DNA from: Catenulispora sp. EB89
GTDB lineage: Bacteria > Actinomycetota > Actinomycetes > Streptomycetales > Catenulisporaceae
Assembly: GCF_041261445.1 (NCBI RefSeq)
Contig: NZ_JBGCCU010000020.1
Span: 124,001-188,000, forward strand
DNA: 64,000 bases
Reading direction: 5' to 3'
A program made the translations under genes and the position numbers. Positions 16,728 to 24,803 of this stretch are shown here, piece by piece (the stretch's first letter is position 1; each line of letters opens with the position of its first letter). The notes beneath the pieces are model-generated. The model searched no databases, was not told the DNA's origin, and saw only the letters and a list, made by a program, of their open reading frames with translations.

Positions 16728-17909
16728 GTGATCACCACGCTGGCCGTCGAGAACTACCGCTCGCTGCGCGACCTGTGCATCCCGGTCGGCCCGCTGACCG
16801 TCGTCACCGGCGCGAACGGCAGCGGGAAGTCCAGCCTGTACCGGGCCGTGCGGCTGCTGGCCGACGTCTCGCGCAACGGGGCCGTGGCGGCGCTGGCGCG
16901 CGAAGGGGGCCTGCGCTCCACGCTGTGGGCCGGGCCGGAGCGGGGCACGAAGCCCGGGCAGCGGGCGCAGGGCACGGTGCGCAGCGTGCCGGTCGGGCTG
17001 CGGCTGGGCTTCGGCGGCGACGAGTTCGGCTACGCGATCGACCTCGGGCTGCCGATACCCAGCGGCGAGCCGGAGGCGGCGAAGTTCAACCTGGACCCGG
17101 CGATCAAGACCGAGGCGGTGTGGAGCGGTCCGGTGCTGCGCCCGGCGACCTCGCTGATCGAGCGGCACAACGACGTCGTCAAGATCCGCGGCGCGGACGG
17201 CAGATGGGCGCCGAAGCCGTACCCGATCCAGCAGTTCGACAGCATGCTCAGCGAGTTCGCCGACCCCGAGGCGGCCCCGGAACTGTTCCGGGTCCGCGAC
17301 CGCATCCGCTCATGGCGCTTCTACGACCACTTCCGCACCGACGCCGACGCCCCGGCGCGCGCCCCGCAGATCGGCACCCGCACCCCGGTGCTGGCGCACG
17401 ACGGCTCCGACCTGGCCGCCGCGCTGCAGACCATCGTGGCCACCGGCCGCCGCGCGGAGCTGGACGAGGCGATCGACGGCGCGTTCCCGGGCAGCCGCCT
17501 GGAGGTGCAGGTCGAGGCGGACGGCCGTTTCTCGCTCCAGCTGTGGCAGAACGGCCTGCTGCGCCCCCTCGGCGCCCCGGAGCTGTCCGACGGCACCTTG
17601 CGGTACCTGCTGCTGGCCGCCGCACTGCTGAGCCCGCGCCCGGCGGACCTGCTGGTGTTCAACGAGCCGGAGACCAGCCTGCACCCGGACCTGCTGGCAC
17701 CGCTGGGGGCGCTGATCGCGGCGGTGTCGGAGCGGAGCCAGATCATCGTGGTCTCGCACGCCGACGGCCTGATCCGGGCCATCGGCCGCGCGGCTTCGGA
17801 GCTGCGGCGGGATGTGGGGCTGGTCGAGCTGGAGAAGGTGAACGGGGAGACGGTGCTGCCGGGGCAGGGTCTGTTGGATTCGCCGCTGTGGTTCTGGCCG
17901 AAGCGGTGA
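16728..17909 (+). CDS. RecF/SMC-like AAA ATPase (AAA_21 type)
   Basis: 393 aa. Opens directly with TTLAVENYRSLRDLCIPVGPL, then Walker A TGANGSGKSSLYRA (about 24-37) and, near the C-terminus, ELSDGTLRYLLLAAALL (signature), Walker B LLVFNEPETSLHPDL and the His switch IIVVSHADGLI. This is the ABC/OLD-type ATPase head with a short insert and no TOPRIM or HNH nuclease. Such stand-alone ATPases occur both as housekeeping proteins and as parts of defence systems; no partner gene is adjacent, so no function is assigned. Start set by the leaderless -10 box. Confidence 0.82.
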   Translation: MITTLAVENYRSLRDLCIPVGPLTVVTGANGSGKSSLYRAVRLLADVSRNGAVAALAREGGLRSTLWAGPERGTKPGQRAQGTVRSVPVGLRLGFGGDEFGYAIDLGLPIPSGEPEAAKFNLDPAIKTEAVWSGPVLRPATSLIERHNDVVKIRGADGRWAPKPYPIQQFDSMLSEFADPEAAPELFRVRDRIRSWRFYDHFRTDADAPARAPQIGTRTPVLAHDGSDLAAALQTIVATGRRAELDEAIDGAFPGSRLEVQVEADGRFSLQLWQNGLLRPLGAPELSDGTLRYLLLAAALLSPRPADLLVFNEPETSLHPDLLAPLGALIAAVSERSQIIVVSHADGLIRAIGRAASELRRDVGLVELEKVNGETVLPGQGLLDSPLWFWPKR

Positions 17910-17918
17910 ACGGGCCGC

Positions 17919-19385
17919 TCAGACTTCAGCAAGCTCCTCCGCCGCGACCGCTTCCGGATCCTGCGCTTCGGCGGCGGCGCGTCCCGGCAGCAGCAGGCAC
18001 AGCGGCACCGCCGCGGCCGTGAACGCGGCGGCCCACCAGAAGGCGTCGCCGAATCCCGCGGCCCGAGCGGACACGGTGTGGGCACCGGCGGTGGCACGCT
18101 GCAGGATCATGACGAGCACCGCAGTACCCACCGACCCGCCGACCTGCTGCGCGACGCGGCTGATGCTGGACGCGGCAGGGATCTGGTCACGCCGCAACCC
18201 GACATAGGCGCCGCCCATCAGCGCGATCATGGCGGCACCGAGCCCCAGGCCGCGGATGAACAGGACGGCCATCAGCACCGTGTTGCTGGTCGTGGCGGTG
18301 ACGAAGCCGAACGGGACGGTGGACGCGAAGGTGACGGCGAAAGCGGCGACGGCGATCGGCCGCGCCCCGAACCGGTCCATGTACCGCCCGGCCAGCGACC
18401 GGGAAAGCAGCGTGCCGAGGCCCTGCGGGATCAGCAGCAGCGCCGCCCCGAGGGCCGACTCGCCGCGAACCTGCTGCCAGTACAGCGGCATCAGCAGCAT
18501 CGCGCCGTAGAGCGCGGCGCCGGCCAGGAGCAGCAGCGCCGAGGACGAGGCCAGCGACCGGTGCCGGAACAGCCGAATGTCGAGCAGGGCGTCCGCGCCG
18601 CGCCGCAGGGCCCAGGCGACGTACCCGGCCAGCAGCACCACCCCGATCGACAGCGGCAGCCCGGCCTTGGCACTGGCCAGCCCGCCGGAACCGCCGAGCT
18701 GTGTCAGGCCGTAGATGACCGCGGCGACCCCGGGCGAGAGCAGCGCCATGCCGACGGCGTCCAGACGCGGACGCGTCCCGGGACGGGGTCCGTCGTGCGG
18801 CAGGTTGCGCCAGGCGAGGTATCCGCCGACGACGCAGAAGGGGACGTTGAACAGGAAGATCCACCGCCAGTCCCCCAGGTGCAGGATGACACCGCCGAGC
18901 ACCGGTCCGATGACCGGCCCCAGCGCGGTGGGCACGGTGATCAGCGACATGATCCTGCCGATGGTGCGACCGCCGGCGGCCTGCATGATCAGCGTGGCCA
19001 TCAGCACCATCATCACGCCGCCGCCGACACCCTGGACCACGCGGAACGCGATCAGGCTCGGCGCGTTCCACGCCGCCGCGCACAGCATCGAGCCGGCGAA
19101 GAACAGGCCGAGCGCGAGGATCCACAGCCGTCGGCCGCCCAGCACCGCCTGGGCCCAACCGACGGCCGGCATCGTCGCGGACAGCGCGAGCAGATAGGCC
19201 GTGGTCACCCATTGCACGGTGGCCAGCGAGGTGTGCAGCTGCCCGGCGAGGCTGTCGATCGCGACGCTCATGATCGTGGTGTCGAAGATGACGGCGAGCG
19301 CCCCGACGATCAGCGTGAAGATCAGGCGCCGCAGGGCGGGGTCGATGCGGTCCGGCACGGGCGGCCGGGCAGGGGTGGCGCTCAT
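17919..19385 (-). CDS. DHA2-family (EmrB/QacA) drug exporter, MFS
   Basis: Fourteen-helix multidrug antiporter, 488 aa. FDTTIMSVAIDSLAGQL gives the D1-type motif, then WVTTAYLLALSATMPAVGW, RVVQGVGGGVMM and GPVIGPVLGGVILH (motif C of drug/H+ antiporters). ATG 19385 is preceded by AAGGAGCC. Divergent from tetR across a 94-bp region with two palindromes; the predicted -10 is TAGTCT (19427-19432, minus strand) with one operator just downstream. Substrate unknown. Confidence 0.92.
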   Translation of the reverse strand: MSATPARPPVPDRIDPALRRLIFTLIVGALAVIFDTTIMSVAIDSLAGQLHTSLATVQWVTTAYLLALSATMPAVGWAQAVLGGRRLWILALGLFFAGSMLCAAAWNAPSLIAFRVVQGVGGGVMMVLMATLIMQAAGGRTIGRIMSLITVPTALGPVIGPVLGGVILHLGDWRWIFLFNVPFCVVGGYLAWRNLPHDGPRPGTRPRLDAVGMALLSPGVAAVIYGLTQLGGSGGLASAKAGLPLSIGVVLLAGYVAWALRRGADALLDIRLFRHRSLASSSALLLLAGAALYGAMLLMPLYWQQVRGESALGAALLLIPQGLGTLLSRSLAGRYMDRFGARPIAVAAFAVTFASTVPFGFVTATTSNTVLMAVLFIRGLGLGAAMIALMGGAYVGLRRDQIPAASSISRVAQQVGGSVGTAVLVMILQRATAGAHTVSARAAGFGDAFWWAAAFTAAAVPLCLLLPGRAAAEAQDPEAVAAEELAEV

Positions 19386-19396
19386 CGGTGGCTCCT

Positions 19397-19418
19397 TAAG
19401 ATACAGCGATCTATCTTA
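19397..19418. promoter_or_regulatory. TetR operator 1 (exporter side)
   Basis: TAAGATA-N8-TATCTTA, perfect 7-bp arms, 22 bp in total. It lies between the predicted exporter -10 (TAGTCT) and the ribosome site, a position expected for repression. Confidence 0.75.
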
Positions 19419-19443
19419 CGGAGCTCAGACTAAGCCGCTACGA

Positions 19444-19465
19444 TTAGATACGCAACTCTATCTAA
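19444..19465. promoter_or_regulatory. TetR operator 2 (regulator side)
   Basis: TTAGATA-N8-TATCTAA, perfect 7-bp arms, same spacing as operator 1 and 47 bp from it centre to centre. It begins at the end of the predicted tetR -10 TACGAT (19439-19444) and ends 14 bp before the tetR ATG, so autorepression is predicted. Confidence 0.75.
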
Positions 19466-19479
19466 ACGAGGGAGCCACG

Positions 19480-20049
19480 ATGCCGGAGCGCCGCCGCGGA
19501 GCCACCCTGGAGAACGCGCTGCTCGACGCGGCCTGGGAAGAACTCACCGCCGTCGGCTACGCGCGCTTCACCATGGACGCCGTGGTCAAGCGGGCCGGCA
19601 CCAGCCCGCCGGTCCTCTACCGCCGCTGGCCCGACCGCGACGCCCTGGTCCGCGCGACCCTCACCCGCGTCCTGCAGAAGAACATCCTGGTGGCCCCCGA
19701 CACCGGCAGCCTCCGCGAGGACGTCCTGACGCTCCTGCGCGAGATCAACGCCACCAGCGTCGAGCTCGTCACCGCGATGAGCAGCTACTTCGCCGGCTAC
19801 CACAAGGAGACCGGAGCCGGGACCGGCGACCTGCGCGACCCCGCCGCGACCGGCCGGAAGCAGGCCGTCGACGCGATCTTCGAGCGCGCCGTCGAGCGCG
19901 GCGAGGTCAAGGCCGACCGCCTCACCGAGCGCGTCCGGACGCTGCCGTTCGACCTGCTGCGGCACGAGTTGCTGACGACCTACTCCCCCGCGCCCGACGA
20001 CGTCCTGGAGGAGATCGTCGACACGATCTTCCTGCCTTTGGTGCGGTGA
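19480..20049 (+). CDS. TetR-family repressor of the divergent DHA2 exporter
   Basis: 189 aa. HTH at about residues 10-55 (FTMDAVVKRAGTSPPVLYRR); the rest is the ligand-binding half of a TetR_C-type protein. ATG 19480 with GAGGGAGCC upstream; longer in-frame reading upstream runs through the operators and is rejected. The two palindromes at 19397-19418 and 19444-19465 are the obvious binding sites. Confidence 0.92.
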   Translation: MPERRRGATLENALLDAAWEELTAVGYARFTMDAVVKRAGTSPPVLYRRWPDRDALVRATLTRVLQKNILVAPDTGSLREDVLTLLREINATSVELVTAMSSYFAGYHKETGAGTGDLRDPAATGRKQAVDAIFERAVERGEVKADRLTERVRTLPFDLLRHELLTTYSPAPDDVLEEIVDTIFLPLVR

Positions 20050-20056
20050 GCTCTGG

Positions 20057-21322
20057 TCAGGAGGAGCGCGGAAGCACCTTCCCTACCGTGACCGGAAGCG
20101 CGGCGAGCGATCGCTGCCGGTGGCTCGACCGCCAGACCAGTTCCTCCGACGGCGCGGCCAGGGCCAGGTCGGGGAGTCGGGTCAGCAGCGTGTGTAGTGC
20201 GATGCGTACTTCGAGGCGGGCCAGCGGCGCGCCGAGGCAGTAGTGCACTCCGTGGCCGAAGGTGACGTGACCCGCGTACGTCCCCGGACTCCCGGCGGCT
20301 TGCGGATCGCGATTCGCGGAGCTGACCGACAGCAGAACGGTGTCACCGGCCGGAATCAGGACGCCGTCGCCGAGCGCCACGTCCTCAGTCGGAAAGCGGC
20401 GGATCGCGGTGGTCCCCGGCTGGTCGCGCCGCAGTACCTCCTCGACCAGCGTGGTCATGCCCGGGGTGTGCGGGTCCGGTTCGGCGCGCACCGCGTCGGC
20501 GGCGGCGGGGTCGGTGAGGAGGCGGGCCACGGCTGCGCTGATCACGTGCACCGAGTTCTCGTAGCCCGCGAACAGGATCAGGAAGGCGAGCGAGAGCAGT
20601 TCGTCCTCGGAGAGGCGGTCGGCGCCGTCGCGGGCCGCGATCATGGCCGAGAGCAGGTCGTCGGCCGGTTCGTCGCGCTTGGCGGCGAGCAGGCCGGACA
20701 GCAGGCTGATGATGCCGCGCATGGTTCCGGCCACCTGCTCCGGGCCGTACTCGCCGGGGGCGAGCAGGACCTGGGTGTGGCCGCGCAGCGTCGCGCCCTG
20801 CTCGCCGGGGACGCCCAGCAGGTCGCAGATCACTGCGATGGGGAGCGGTGCGGCGTAGGCGCTGACGAGGTCCGCCACGCCGGAGCCCGCATCAGCACCA
20901 GCATCAGCACCTGCGACATCACCATCACCAGCGGCCAGCGCATCGATGAGCGCGTCCGCCTGCCCCTGAATCCGCTCGCGAAGCCCCTCCACCCGCCGCG
21001 CGGTGAACGCCGAGGACACCAGCCGCCGTAGCCGCGCGTGGTCCTCGCCGTCCAGGTTCAGCAGGTTCGCCTCCAGCGCCGGCGGCAGCCCGAACCCCTC
21101 GTAACCGGCCTGTGAGGCCTTCTTGTTCAGCGCCAGCCGCGGGTCGGCGAGCAGATTCCGCACGTCCTCATACCGGCTCACCACCCAGATCCGCTCCCCG
21201 CCCGCGAGCCGCGCGCAGTGCACGCCCCCGGGCTCGGCGTGCAGCCGCTCGGCCACCGCCTCGTGGTCGGCGCCGAGAACGGGAACGAGCGCGCGGGCGA
21301 TGTCCGCGTCTTTGACGGTCAC
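20057..21322 (-). CDS. Cytochrome P450 monooxygenase (CYP107-like)
   Basis: Heme-thiolate monooxygenase, 421 aa, soluble bacterial class. Heme loop FGHGVHYCLGAPLAR with the axial Cys near residue 362; EVLRRDQPGTTAIRR includes the K-helix region; the I-helix reads LILFAGYENSVHV, with Asn where many P450s have the oxygen-activating Thr, a variant seen in CYP107-like enzymes. GTG 21322 has GGAG upstream. No ferredoxin gene is adjacent. The DMT gene upstream on the same strand (74-bp gap) may be co-transcribed. Substrate unknown. Confidence 0.92.
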   Translation of the reverse strand: MTVKDADIARALVPVLGADHEAVAERLHAEPGGVHCARLAGGERIWVVSRYEDVRNLLADPRLALNKKASQAGYEGFGLPPALEANLLNLDGEDHARLRRLVSSAFTARRVEGLRERIQGQADALIDALAAGDGDVAGADAGADAGSGVADLVSAYAAPLPIAVICDLLGVPGEQGATLRGHTQVLLAPGEYGPEQVAGTMRGIISLLSGLLAAKRDEPADDLLSAMIAARDGADRLSEDELLSLAFLILFAGYENSVHVISAAVARLLTDPAAADAVRAEPDPHTPGMTTLVEEVLRRDQPGTTAIRRFPTEDVALGDGVLIPAGDTVLLSVSSANRDPQAAGSPGTYAGHVTFGHGVHYCLGAPLARLEVRIALHTLLTRLPDLALAAPSEELVWRSSHRQRSLAALPVTVGKVLPRSS

Positions 21323-21396
21323 GAGGGAACTCCATCTTGCGCACGGCGGTAAAGACCGGATCAGCCTAGTGGATCAGGACTCTGGCCAGACCGCTG

Positions 21397-22245
21397 TCAC
21401 GCCTGCACCAGCGACGACCTGCTCAGGATCACGATCCCGGCGATCGCCAACGCCCCGGCCGCCGCCTGGCCGACCAGCGCCCACGACGTGGCCAGCGGCT
21501 CCCGGAACACGACGGCCCCCATCAGCACCGATCCGACCGGCTCCACGGTGTCGATGACCGGCAGGCTGATCGCCAGCGAACCGGCCTGGTAGGAACTCTG
21601 GACGAGGAGCAGTCCGGTGACGCCGACGGCGATCAGCGCGTACGGCTCCCAGTGCCCCAACGTATCCCAGCCGTCGTTGCGGAACAGGTCGGCCGTGCTC
21701 TTGGTCAGCGCGTCGAGCAACGCCAGCAGCATCCCGGCCGCCGCCGCGTACAAGGCGGTCCGGGCCTTGCCGGACGTCCGGAACCCCACCGCGAGCAGCG
21801 AGGCCACCACCGCCACGACGGCGATCAGCACCAGCGTCCAGTCCGCCAGCCCCGGCACGGCCGTCCCCGTCACGGACGGCAACGCCACCAGGAACGCGGC
21901 CATGCCGCCGGCGGTGCACGCCGCGCCGGCCATCTCGGCGCGCGTGAGCCGGCGACCGCGGCGCCAGGCGAGCAGCGGCAGCGCGAACAGCAGGTCGGTC
22001 GACGCCAGCGGCATCACCAGCACCAGCGGGCCGAACGCGAGCGCCACGCCTTGGATGCCGAAGGAGGCGACGTCCAGCGCCGCGCCGGCGAGCCATACCC
22101 GACGCCGGAGCAAGGACACGATGAGACTCGGGTGCAAGGATCGCGTCTCGGGGACGGACGCGGCGGCGGACTGCTGGAGCACGGCGGCGACCGCGAAGGC
22201 CAGGGCGGCCAAGAGCGCTGCCGTCACTGCCACCGCAATCGTCAC
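21397..22245 (-). CDS. DMT-superfamily (EamA/NIPA-like) membrane transporter
   Basis: 282 aa, nine to ten hydrophobic helices, with the two-repeat EamA layout: first repeat AALLAALAFAVAAVLQQSAA, second ending VIDTVEPVGSVLMGAVVFREPLA. GTG 22245. Substrate cannot be told; this subgroup is annotated variously as EamA or magnesium-transporter-like. Divergent from the phosphoesterase gene (47 bp between starts). Confidence 0.82.
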   Translation of the reverse strand: MTIAVAVTAALLAALAFAVAAVLQQSAAASVPETRSLHPSLIVSLLRRRVWLAGAALDVASFGIQGVALAFGPLVLVMPLASTDLLFALPLLAWRRGRRLTRAEMAGAACTAGGMAAFLVALPSVTGTAVPGLADWTLVLIAVVAVVASLLAVGFRTSGKARTALYAAAAGMLLALLDALTKSTADLFRNDGWDTLGHWEPYALIAVGVTGLLLVQSSYQAGSLAISLPVIDTVEPVGSVLMGAVVFREPLATSWALVGQAAAGALAIAGIVILSRSSLVQA

Positions 22246-22292
22246 ATGTCATAGCATGACGGAACAAAGACGACTCGCCACGGGAGACACGC

Positions 22293-22793
22293 GTGCGCCT
22301 GCTGCTGACCACGGACACCCACCTCCCGACCCGTGCCAAGGCGCTGCCCGCGCCGCTGCTCGACGCGCTGGACGAGGCCGACGTCGTGTTCCACGCCGGG
22401 GACTGGGTCGACACCGCCACCCTCGACCTGTTCCAGGAACGCTCGAAGCGGCTGGTCGCGGTCTACGGGAACAACGACGGCCCGGCCTTGCAGGAGCGGC
22501 TTCCGTTGGTGGCGCGGGTCGAGCTGGCGTCGTGCCGGTTCGCCGTGGTGCACGAGACCGGTCCGGCGCAGGGACGTGAGCAGCGGTGCGCGGCGCAGTT
22601 CCCTGACACCGACGTCCTGGTGTTCGGGCACAGCCACATCCCGTGGGACAGTCAGGCACCCGGCGGCCTGCGCCTGCTGAACCCCGGCTCGCCGACCGAC
22701 CGGCGTCGGCAGCCTTTTGCGACGTTCATGACCGCCGCCGTGGAGGACGGCCGGCTCAGCGATGTGCGCCTGCACGACCTGCCGCCTCGCTAA
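22293..22793 (+). CDS. YfcE/MJ0936-type metallophosphoesterase
   Basis: Small calcineurin-like phosphodiesterase, 166 aa. All five motifs are present: TTDTHLP, FHAGDWVD, YGNND, VVHE and FGHSHIPW, followed by NPGSPTDRR. GTG 22293 has GGGAG upstream. Expected to bind two metals and hydrolyse phosphodiesters; substrate unknown. Its stop overlaps the convergent AraC gene by 4 bp. Confidence 0.88.
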   Translation: MRLLLTTDTHLPTRAKALPAPLLDALDEADVVFHAGDWVDTATLDLFQERSKRLVAVYGNNDGPALQERLPLVARVELASCRFAVVHETGPAQGREQRCAAQFPDTDVLVFGHSHIPWDSQAPGGLRLLNPGSPTDRRRQPFATFMTAAVEDGRLSDVRLHDLPPR

Positions 22794-23773
22794 GGAAGGT
22801 GCTTGGTACCGCCGCGGGCCCGAAGAGCGGCCGGGGACAGGCCCCAATGCCGTTGGAACGACTCGGTGAAGTGGCGGCGGTCGAGGTAGCCGCAGGAGCG
22901 GGCGATCGCGGCGATGGGGGTGTCGTGGTGGCCGGGGTCGCAGAGCAGCTGCGCGGCGGCCTCCAGCCGGCACCGGGCCAGGTAGGCGTGCACGGTGCAC
23001 CCGGCGAACTCGCGGAACAGCCGCGCCGCGTGCCGCTCGCTCAGGTGCACCTGGGCGGCGACCTCGCGGATGCGCACCGGGCGGTGGTAGTTGTCGCGCA
23101 GGTAGCGGATCATCGTCGTCACGGTCGGGGCGCCGGGGGCCGCGGGAGCGAGCCGGGCGGGGTGGCGCGGCAGGCTGTGGGACGACGGGTCGCTGAGGGC
23201 GCGGGCCGCGGCCAGGACGAGCGCTGAGGCGAGGGAGCTGATCATCTCCGCGCTGCCGGGTCCGGGGTCGGACGCTTCGCGGGCGAGCAGCAGCAGAATG
23301 CGGGGAACAGGACCGTCGGCGGCCACTGCGATGCGGTCGTCGCCGGTGGTGAAGGCCTCCATGAGATCGGCGGCGTCGCGGTCGTCCTCGGCGGTCGGGC
23401 CAGCAGCGGCCCCAGCTTTCGCACCGGCCGCGTCCTGGAGCACGGCCCACGACCAGAACACGATGCCCATCGGATCGTCGTCGGAGGCCACGATGTCGTG
23501 GACGTCGCCGGGCCGGGCCAGGAACAGCTCTCCCGGGCCGATCGCGTGGTCGACACCGCCGACGCGGAACGTGCCACGCCCCGCGTAGGTGTAGCAGAGC
23601 TCGTAGCAGGAGTGGACGTGGGGGAAGTTGCGCCACGGCTCGGGGGCGTAGAAGCCCCAGTCGACGAACTCGATCCGGCGGCCGGCGAGTCGGACGCCGA
23701 CCCGCTCGGCTCGCAGCCGGCGCAGGGCCGCGCCCGAAAGGCGCAGCCCGTCCGCCGTGGCGTCGGCAGTCAC
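22790..23773 (-). CDS. AraC-family regulator with cupin sensor domain
   Basis: 327 aa. Residues about 35-110 form the AraC_binding cupin (FPHVHSCYELCYTYAGRGTF, GPGELFLARPGDVHDI). The double HTH is C-terminal (VRIREVAAQVHLSERHAARL, then IAAIARSCGYLDRRHFTESF). GTG 23773 overlaps the stop of the PhyH gene by 3 bp (GTGA), so the two are translationally coupled and the regulator probably controls this operon. Effector unknown. Confidence 0.9.
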   Translation of the reverse strand: MTADATADGLRLSGAALRRLRAERVGVRLAGRRIEFVDWGFYAPEPWRNFPHVHSCYELCYTYAGRGTFRVGGVDHAIGPGELFLARPGDVHDIVASDDDPMGIVFWSWAVLQDAAGAKAGAAAGPTAEDDRDAADLMEAFTTGDDRIAVAADGPVPRILLLLAREASDPGPGSAEMISSLASALVLAAARALSDPSSHSLPRHPARLAPAAPGAPTVTTMIRYLRDNYHRPVRIREVAAQVHLSERHAARLFREFAGCTVHAYLARCRLEAAAQLLCDPGHHDTPIAAIARSCGYLDRRHFTESFQRHWGLSPAALRARGGTKHLP

Positions 23774-24582
23774 GGCCGGCGCGCCGTGGGATCCACGCCG
23801 CGCAGGATCATGCCCTGCCCGAGCGACCACTGGTGGTCGTCGGTGGTCGGCCGGTCCTCCGGGTCCCGGTACTGCACCAGCCACGTGACGCGTTCCTGGT
23901 CGGAGGTGTTGAGCCCGGAGCCGTGCACCGTGAGGTAGGTGAAGAACAGCACGTCACCGGCCTCCGCCGGGCACGGCACCGCATCGTCCAGCCGCCACTG
24001 GTCCGGCGCCAAGTGCCAGCTGCCGTCTTCGATGTGCTCCAGCGGGCCGTTGTGGTGGCTGCCCGGCACGACGCGGACGCAGCCGCGCTCCTCCTCGGCG
24101 TCGGTGAAGTGGAAGATCGCGGCGGCGACGGTGTCCTTCGCGTGCGGGAAGAAGGGGTGGTCCTGGTGCATGGGGAACGGAGAGCCGTTCTCCGGCGGCT
24201 TGACGAACATCTTGGTGTGGTGGAGCTGGAGGTTGGGGCTGCCGTTCAGCGCCGCGGCGGTGTCGGTGAAGCGGCGGTCGACGAGCAGCCTGGCGAAGGC
24301 GGCGGAGTGGAACTGGGTGTCGTGGCAGTGCCGCAGCCGGGTGGCGGCGGCGCCGGCGGCCTCGCGGGCGCTCCCCCACGTCGGGTCGTCGGTCTCGTTG
24401 AGGCGCCCCAGGAGGCCGTGGCACTCCTCGCGCATCGCGGCGGCCTCGTCGCCGTCGAGGAGACCCTTGACCAGGAGGTAGCCGTTCTCGCGGTAGAAAC
24501 GGACATCGGCGTCGGTGATCGGGTACCGCGCGGCGGCGGGAGCGGCGGTTTCGGTGACGGTCTGCATGTGCTGTTCGGCCAT
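23770..24582 (-). CDS. Phytanoyl-CoA dioxygenase (PhyH)-family Fe(II)/2-oxoglutarate oxygenase
   Basis: Non-heme iron hydroxylase, 270 aa. Iron facial triad visible: FPMHQDHPFFP (HxD) and YLTVHGSGLNTS (distal His), with the 2-oxoglutarate-binding Arg in QERVTW. ITDADVRFYRENGYLLVKGLL is the usual N-terminus. ATG 24582 is placed by a leaderless -10 box TACCTT (24589-24594, minus strand) 6 nt upstream. Paired with a coupled AraC sensor, it likely hydroxylates a small metabolite or secondary product; ectoine-hydroxylase-like roles are possible but unsupported. Confidence 0.88.
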   Translation of the reverse strand: MAEQHMQTVTETAAPAAARYPITDADVRFYRENGYLLVKGLLDGDEAAAMREECHGLLGRLNETDDPTWGSAREAAGAAATRLRHCHDTQFHSAAFARLLVDRRFTDTAAALNGSPNLQLHHTKMFVKPPENGSPFPMHQDHPFFPHAKDTVAAAIFHFTDAEEERGCVRVVPGSHHNGPLEHIEDGSWHLAPDQWRLDDAVPCPAEAGDVLFFTYLTVHGSGLNTSDQERVTWLVQYRDPEDRPTTDDHQWSLGQGMILRGVDPTARRP

Positions 24583-24588
24583 GTCTCG

Positions 24589-24594
24589 AAGGTA
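24589..24594 (-). promoter_or_regulatory. Leaderless -10 box TACCTT
   Basis: Six nt before the PhyH ATG on the minus strand, with no ribosome site between. Confidence 0.55.
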
Positions 24595-24803
24595 GGCGGG
24601 GCTCTGGCGCTTGCAGAGCGGCCCGACGGTCACGGAGGTGGGGAATCCGGACAGGCTACGCCCTCGGCTGAGCGCGGTCAGATCAGCCCGAGGACACCGG
24701 CTCCACATCAGTCCACACCACTCCACGCCAATCCGCGATACCCTCTCAGTCGCTCCACCCTACGCAGAAGGTTGACTCCGTCGGGCTGAGAGGGACACCG
24801 CCC

